Source: Caldilineaceae bacterium (lineage in GTDB: Bacteria; Chloroflexota; Anaerolineae; Caldilineales; Caldilineaceae). From it: DNA of 6,522 bases. The translations under genes and the position numbers were made by a program. Below, piece after piece: positions 4,733-6,522 of the stretch (position 1 is its first letter; each line of letters begins with the position of its first letter). The stretch lies in NCBI GenBank assembly GCA_015494005.1, contig WGCB01000628.1, positions 1 to 6,522 on the forward strand. The letters run 5' to 3'. A model generated the notes under the pieces. It worked only from the letters and a program-made list of their open reading frames with translations, made no database searches and was not told the origin of the DNA.

Positions 4733-6067
4733 ATGAACATCGGATTTGTCTCCATGCGCCTTGCTGGCACCGACGGGGTCTCCTTGGAGAGCCGCAAATG
4801 GGCCAACATCTTCACCCAGCTGGGGCACCAGGTCTACTGCGCGGCCGGTCAGCTGGACCGGGATCTGCGGGGCATGTTGATCCCGGAGATGCACTTCGAC
4901 CATCCCGAGGTGCAGAGCATCCACGATCAGGCCTTCAGCGGGGTGGTGGAGCCGCCGGATCTGCGGGAGCGCATCGAGCAGTTGGCCGCGGACCTCTACG
5001 ACACCCTGGGGCGCTTTGTCCAGGCCTTTGACATCGACCTGCTCATCGCCGAGAACATCATCACCATCCCCATGAACATCCCTCTGGGGGTGGCCTTCAC
5101 CCGCTTCGTGGAGCGCCACCGCTTCCCCTGCGTGGCCCACCACCATGATTTCTACTGGGAACGGGAGCGTTTTCTCACCAACTGCATCCCGGACATCCTG
5201 GAGCGCTACTTCCCGCCGGATCTGCCCACCATCCGCCACGTGGTCATCAACTCCCTGGCCCAGAAGAGCCTGAAGGAGCACCGGGGGCTGGAGAGCGTGG
5301 TGGTGCCCAACATCTTCGACTTCAGCCGGGCCGCGCCGGGGATCAACGCCTTCAACCGGGATCTGCGGGCCCAGTTCGGCCTGAGCATGGACCATCTTCT
5401 CGTCCTCCAGCCCACTCGGGTGATCCGGCGCAAGGGCATCGAGATCTCCATCGAGCTGGTGCGCCGCCTGCGGGAGCCCCGGTACGCGTCCCGGCTCATG
5501 GACAAGGAGCCGGTGCTGGTCATCACCCACCACGCGGGGGACGAGGGGCTGGACTACCTGGCCGAGCTGAACCGCAAGGCCCAGGATGTCCAGGTGCCCC
5601 TGATCTTCGCGGCCACCCGCTTCGGCACCCGGCCTGGCTACAACGGCCTCCAGAAGATCTACTCCCTGTGGGATGCCTACGTCCACGCCGACTTCGTCAC
5701 CTACCCCAGCCGCTACGAGGGCTTCGGCAATGCCCTGCTGGAGGCCCTCTACTTCCGCCTGCCCACCCTGATCAACCGCTACAGCGTCTACGTCACGGAC
5801 ATCGCTCCCCTGGGCTTCGAACTGGTGGAGATCGACGGCGCGATCACAGACGAGACGGTGGAGCAGGTGATCCGGGTGATGATGGACCCGGTGCATCGCC
5901 GGCGCACGGTCCAGTACAACTACGAGCTGGCCAAGTACCACTTCTCCTACGAGGCGGTGACGCCCAAGCTCATGGACCTGCTGAACCTGCCGGTCCTGGG
6001 GCAACCCTCTGCCCAGCCGGAGATCCAGGAAGCCTCCCCGCCCACTCGCCAGGAGCAGACTCCATGA
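4733..6067 (+). CDS. GT4-type (GT-B fold) glycosyltransferase, first of a tandem pair
   Basis: This 444-residue protein has the two-Rossmann layout of retaining GT4 enzymes that move a sugar from a nucleotide donor. The N-terminal acceptor domain starts IGFVSMRLAGTDGVSLESRKW (strand, then a Gly-rich loop at 10-17). It carries AENIITIPMN (106-115) and the cluster HHHDFYWER at 136-144. The donor domain begins near LLVLQPTRVIRRKG, whose R229 and K234 match the phosphate-contacting Arg/Lys of the family. It continues to YPSRYEGFGNALLEAL, where E329 and E337 form the EX7E pair that holds the donor. There is no membrane helix or signal, so it acts in the cytosol or at the membrane face. The last 25 residues are Pro/Gln/Glu-rich. 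GGGAG lies seven bases before the ATG. Its stop overlaps the start of its paralogue (ATGA). Donor and acceptor are unknown. Confidence 0.9.
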   Translation: MNIGFVSMRLAGTDGVSLESRKWANIFTQLGHQVYCAAGQLDRDLRGMLIPEMHFDHPEVQSIHDQAFSGVVEPPDLRERIEQLAADLYDTLGRFVQAFDIDLLIAENIITIPMNIPLGVAFTRFVERHRFPCVAHHHDFYWERERFLTNCIPDILERYFPPDLPTIRHVVINSLAQKSLKEHRGLESVVVPNIFDFSRAAPGINAFNRDLRAQFGLSMDHLLVLQPTRVIRRKGIEISIELVRRLREPRYASRLMDKEPVLVITHHAGDEGLDYLAELNRKAQDVQVPLIFAATRFGTRPGYNGLQKIYSLWDAYVHADFVTYPSRYEGFGNALLEALYFRLPTLINRYSVYVTDIAPLGFELVEIDGAITDETVEQVIRVMMDPVHRRRTVQYNYELAKYHFSYEAVTPKLMDLLNLPVLGQPSAQPEIQEASPPTRQEQTP

Positions 6068-6522
6068 CCCCAGACAAAGGCCGCATCGGCATCGTCTCCA
6101 CCCGCCTGGCCGGTACCGACGGCGTCTCCTTGGAGACCCGCAAATGGGTGCACACCCTGGGCAAGTTCGGCCACGAGTGCTTCTTCTTCGCCGGCGCCTC
6201 CGAGTGGCCGCCGGAGCGGAGCTACGTGGTGCCCGAGGCCCACTTCTACCACCCAGCCATCCTGGCCCTCAACAACGATCTCTTCGACGATTACCGGCGC
6301 ACGCCCAGCACCTCCCGGTCCGTGAACCAGCTCAAGGACTTCCTCAAGGAGAAGCTGTACGACTTCGTGGAGCACTTCCAGATCAGCCTGCTCATCACCG
6401 AGAACGCCCTCTCGCTGCCCATGAACGTGCCCCTGGGCCTGGCCCTGACCGAGCTCATCGCGGAGACCAACCTGGCCACCGTGGGCCACCACCATGACTT
6501 CTACTGGGAGCGGAGCCGGTAC
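6064..6522 (+). CDS. Second GT4-type glycosyltransferase, paralogue of the upstream gene (3'-partial)
   Basis: The frame opens with ATG at 6064, overlapping the stop of the previous gene by four bases (ATGA), and stays open for 153 codons to the right edge. Only the N-terminal acceptor domain is present. It matches its neighbour closely. Shared stretches include IGIVSTRLAGTDGVSLETRKW (residues 8-28), PEAHFYHP (57-64), ITENALSLPMNVPLG (111-125) and HHHDFYWER (142-150). Residues 41-56 and 70-105 are much less alike, which suggests a different acceptor or step. The donor-binding half with its EX7E motif must lie beyond the window. Overlap and paralogy point to tandem duplication, with translational coupling making the two enzymes in step. 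As with its neighbour, the substrate cannot be inferred; the start is supported by the overlap and by alignment of the first strand. Confidence 0.92.
   Translation, partial: MTPDKGRIGIVSTRLAGTDGVSLETRKWVHTLGKFGHECFFFAGASEWPPERSYVVPEAHFYHPAILALNNDLFDDYRRTPSTSRSVNQLKDFLKEKLYDFVEHFQISLLITENALSLPMNVPLGLALTELIAETNLATVGHHHDFYWERSRY

Noticed and set aside
4673..6004. Long open frame on the - strand opposite the first glycosyltransferase
   Set aside because: Antisense shadow, rich in His/Asp/Gln/Val; the + strand has the GT4 motifs and good signals.

Overview
The window is high-GC bacterial DNA with dense genes and strong G/C-ending codons. Ribosome-binding sites are AGGAG-like, and GTG is used as a start at least once. 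The gene set is a winged-helix regulator, a membrane PH-like protein, FabF/FabH condensing enzymes with unusual tails, and paired GT4 glycosyltransferases. This style fits a filamentous or thermophilic Chloroflexota (Anaerolineae/Caldilineae type). That placement is an inference from composition and gene style, not a search result.

Layout, left to right. (1) 3-311 (+) is the C-terminal DNA-binding domain of an OmpR/PhoB-type regulator, cut by the left edge. (2) 312-448 is a promoter region with a good -35/-10 pair whose -10 box lies inside a perfect 9-bp inverted repeat, a likely operator. It drives 449-1012 (+), a small two-helix membrane protein with a PH-like cytoplasmic part. (3) 1071-1104 is a strong terminator between convergent genes. 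(4) 1141-3688 (-) is a two-gene fatty-acid elongation operon, fabF then fabH, overlapping by 8 bases. The fabH ribosome-binding site is duplicated as a 12-bp tandem repeat inside the fabF tail. (5) 3689-4069 is a divergent intergenic region. It holds a palindromic candidate promoter that reads as an extended -10 on both strands, a structured fabF leader, and a purine-rich degenerate tandem repeat ending at the next gene's ribosome-binding site. (6) 4070-4504 (+) is an unrecognised 144-residue protein with an OB-fold-like internal repeat, closed by a 15-bp perfect hairpin terminator. (7) 4733-6522 (+) holds two tandem paralogous GT4-type glycosyltransferases sharing an ATGA overlap. The second runs off the right edge after 153 codons and has no stop in the window.

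How they work together. FabH starts fatty-acid chains from acyl-CoA and malonyl-ACP, and FabF elongates them. The operon lacks its usual partners (acpP, fabD, fabG) within the window. The two glycosyltransferases probably act one after the other on one glycan, glycolipid or small-molecule glycoside. The acceptor cannot be told from the sequence. No mobile element, CRISPR array, tRNA or rRNA was seen. The most notable points are the glycosyltransferase pair with a shared HHHDFYWER signature, the FabH C-terminal basic extension, and several compact regulatory palindromes and tandem repeats.
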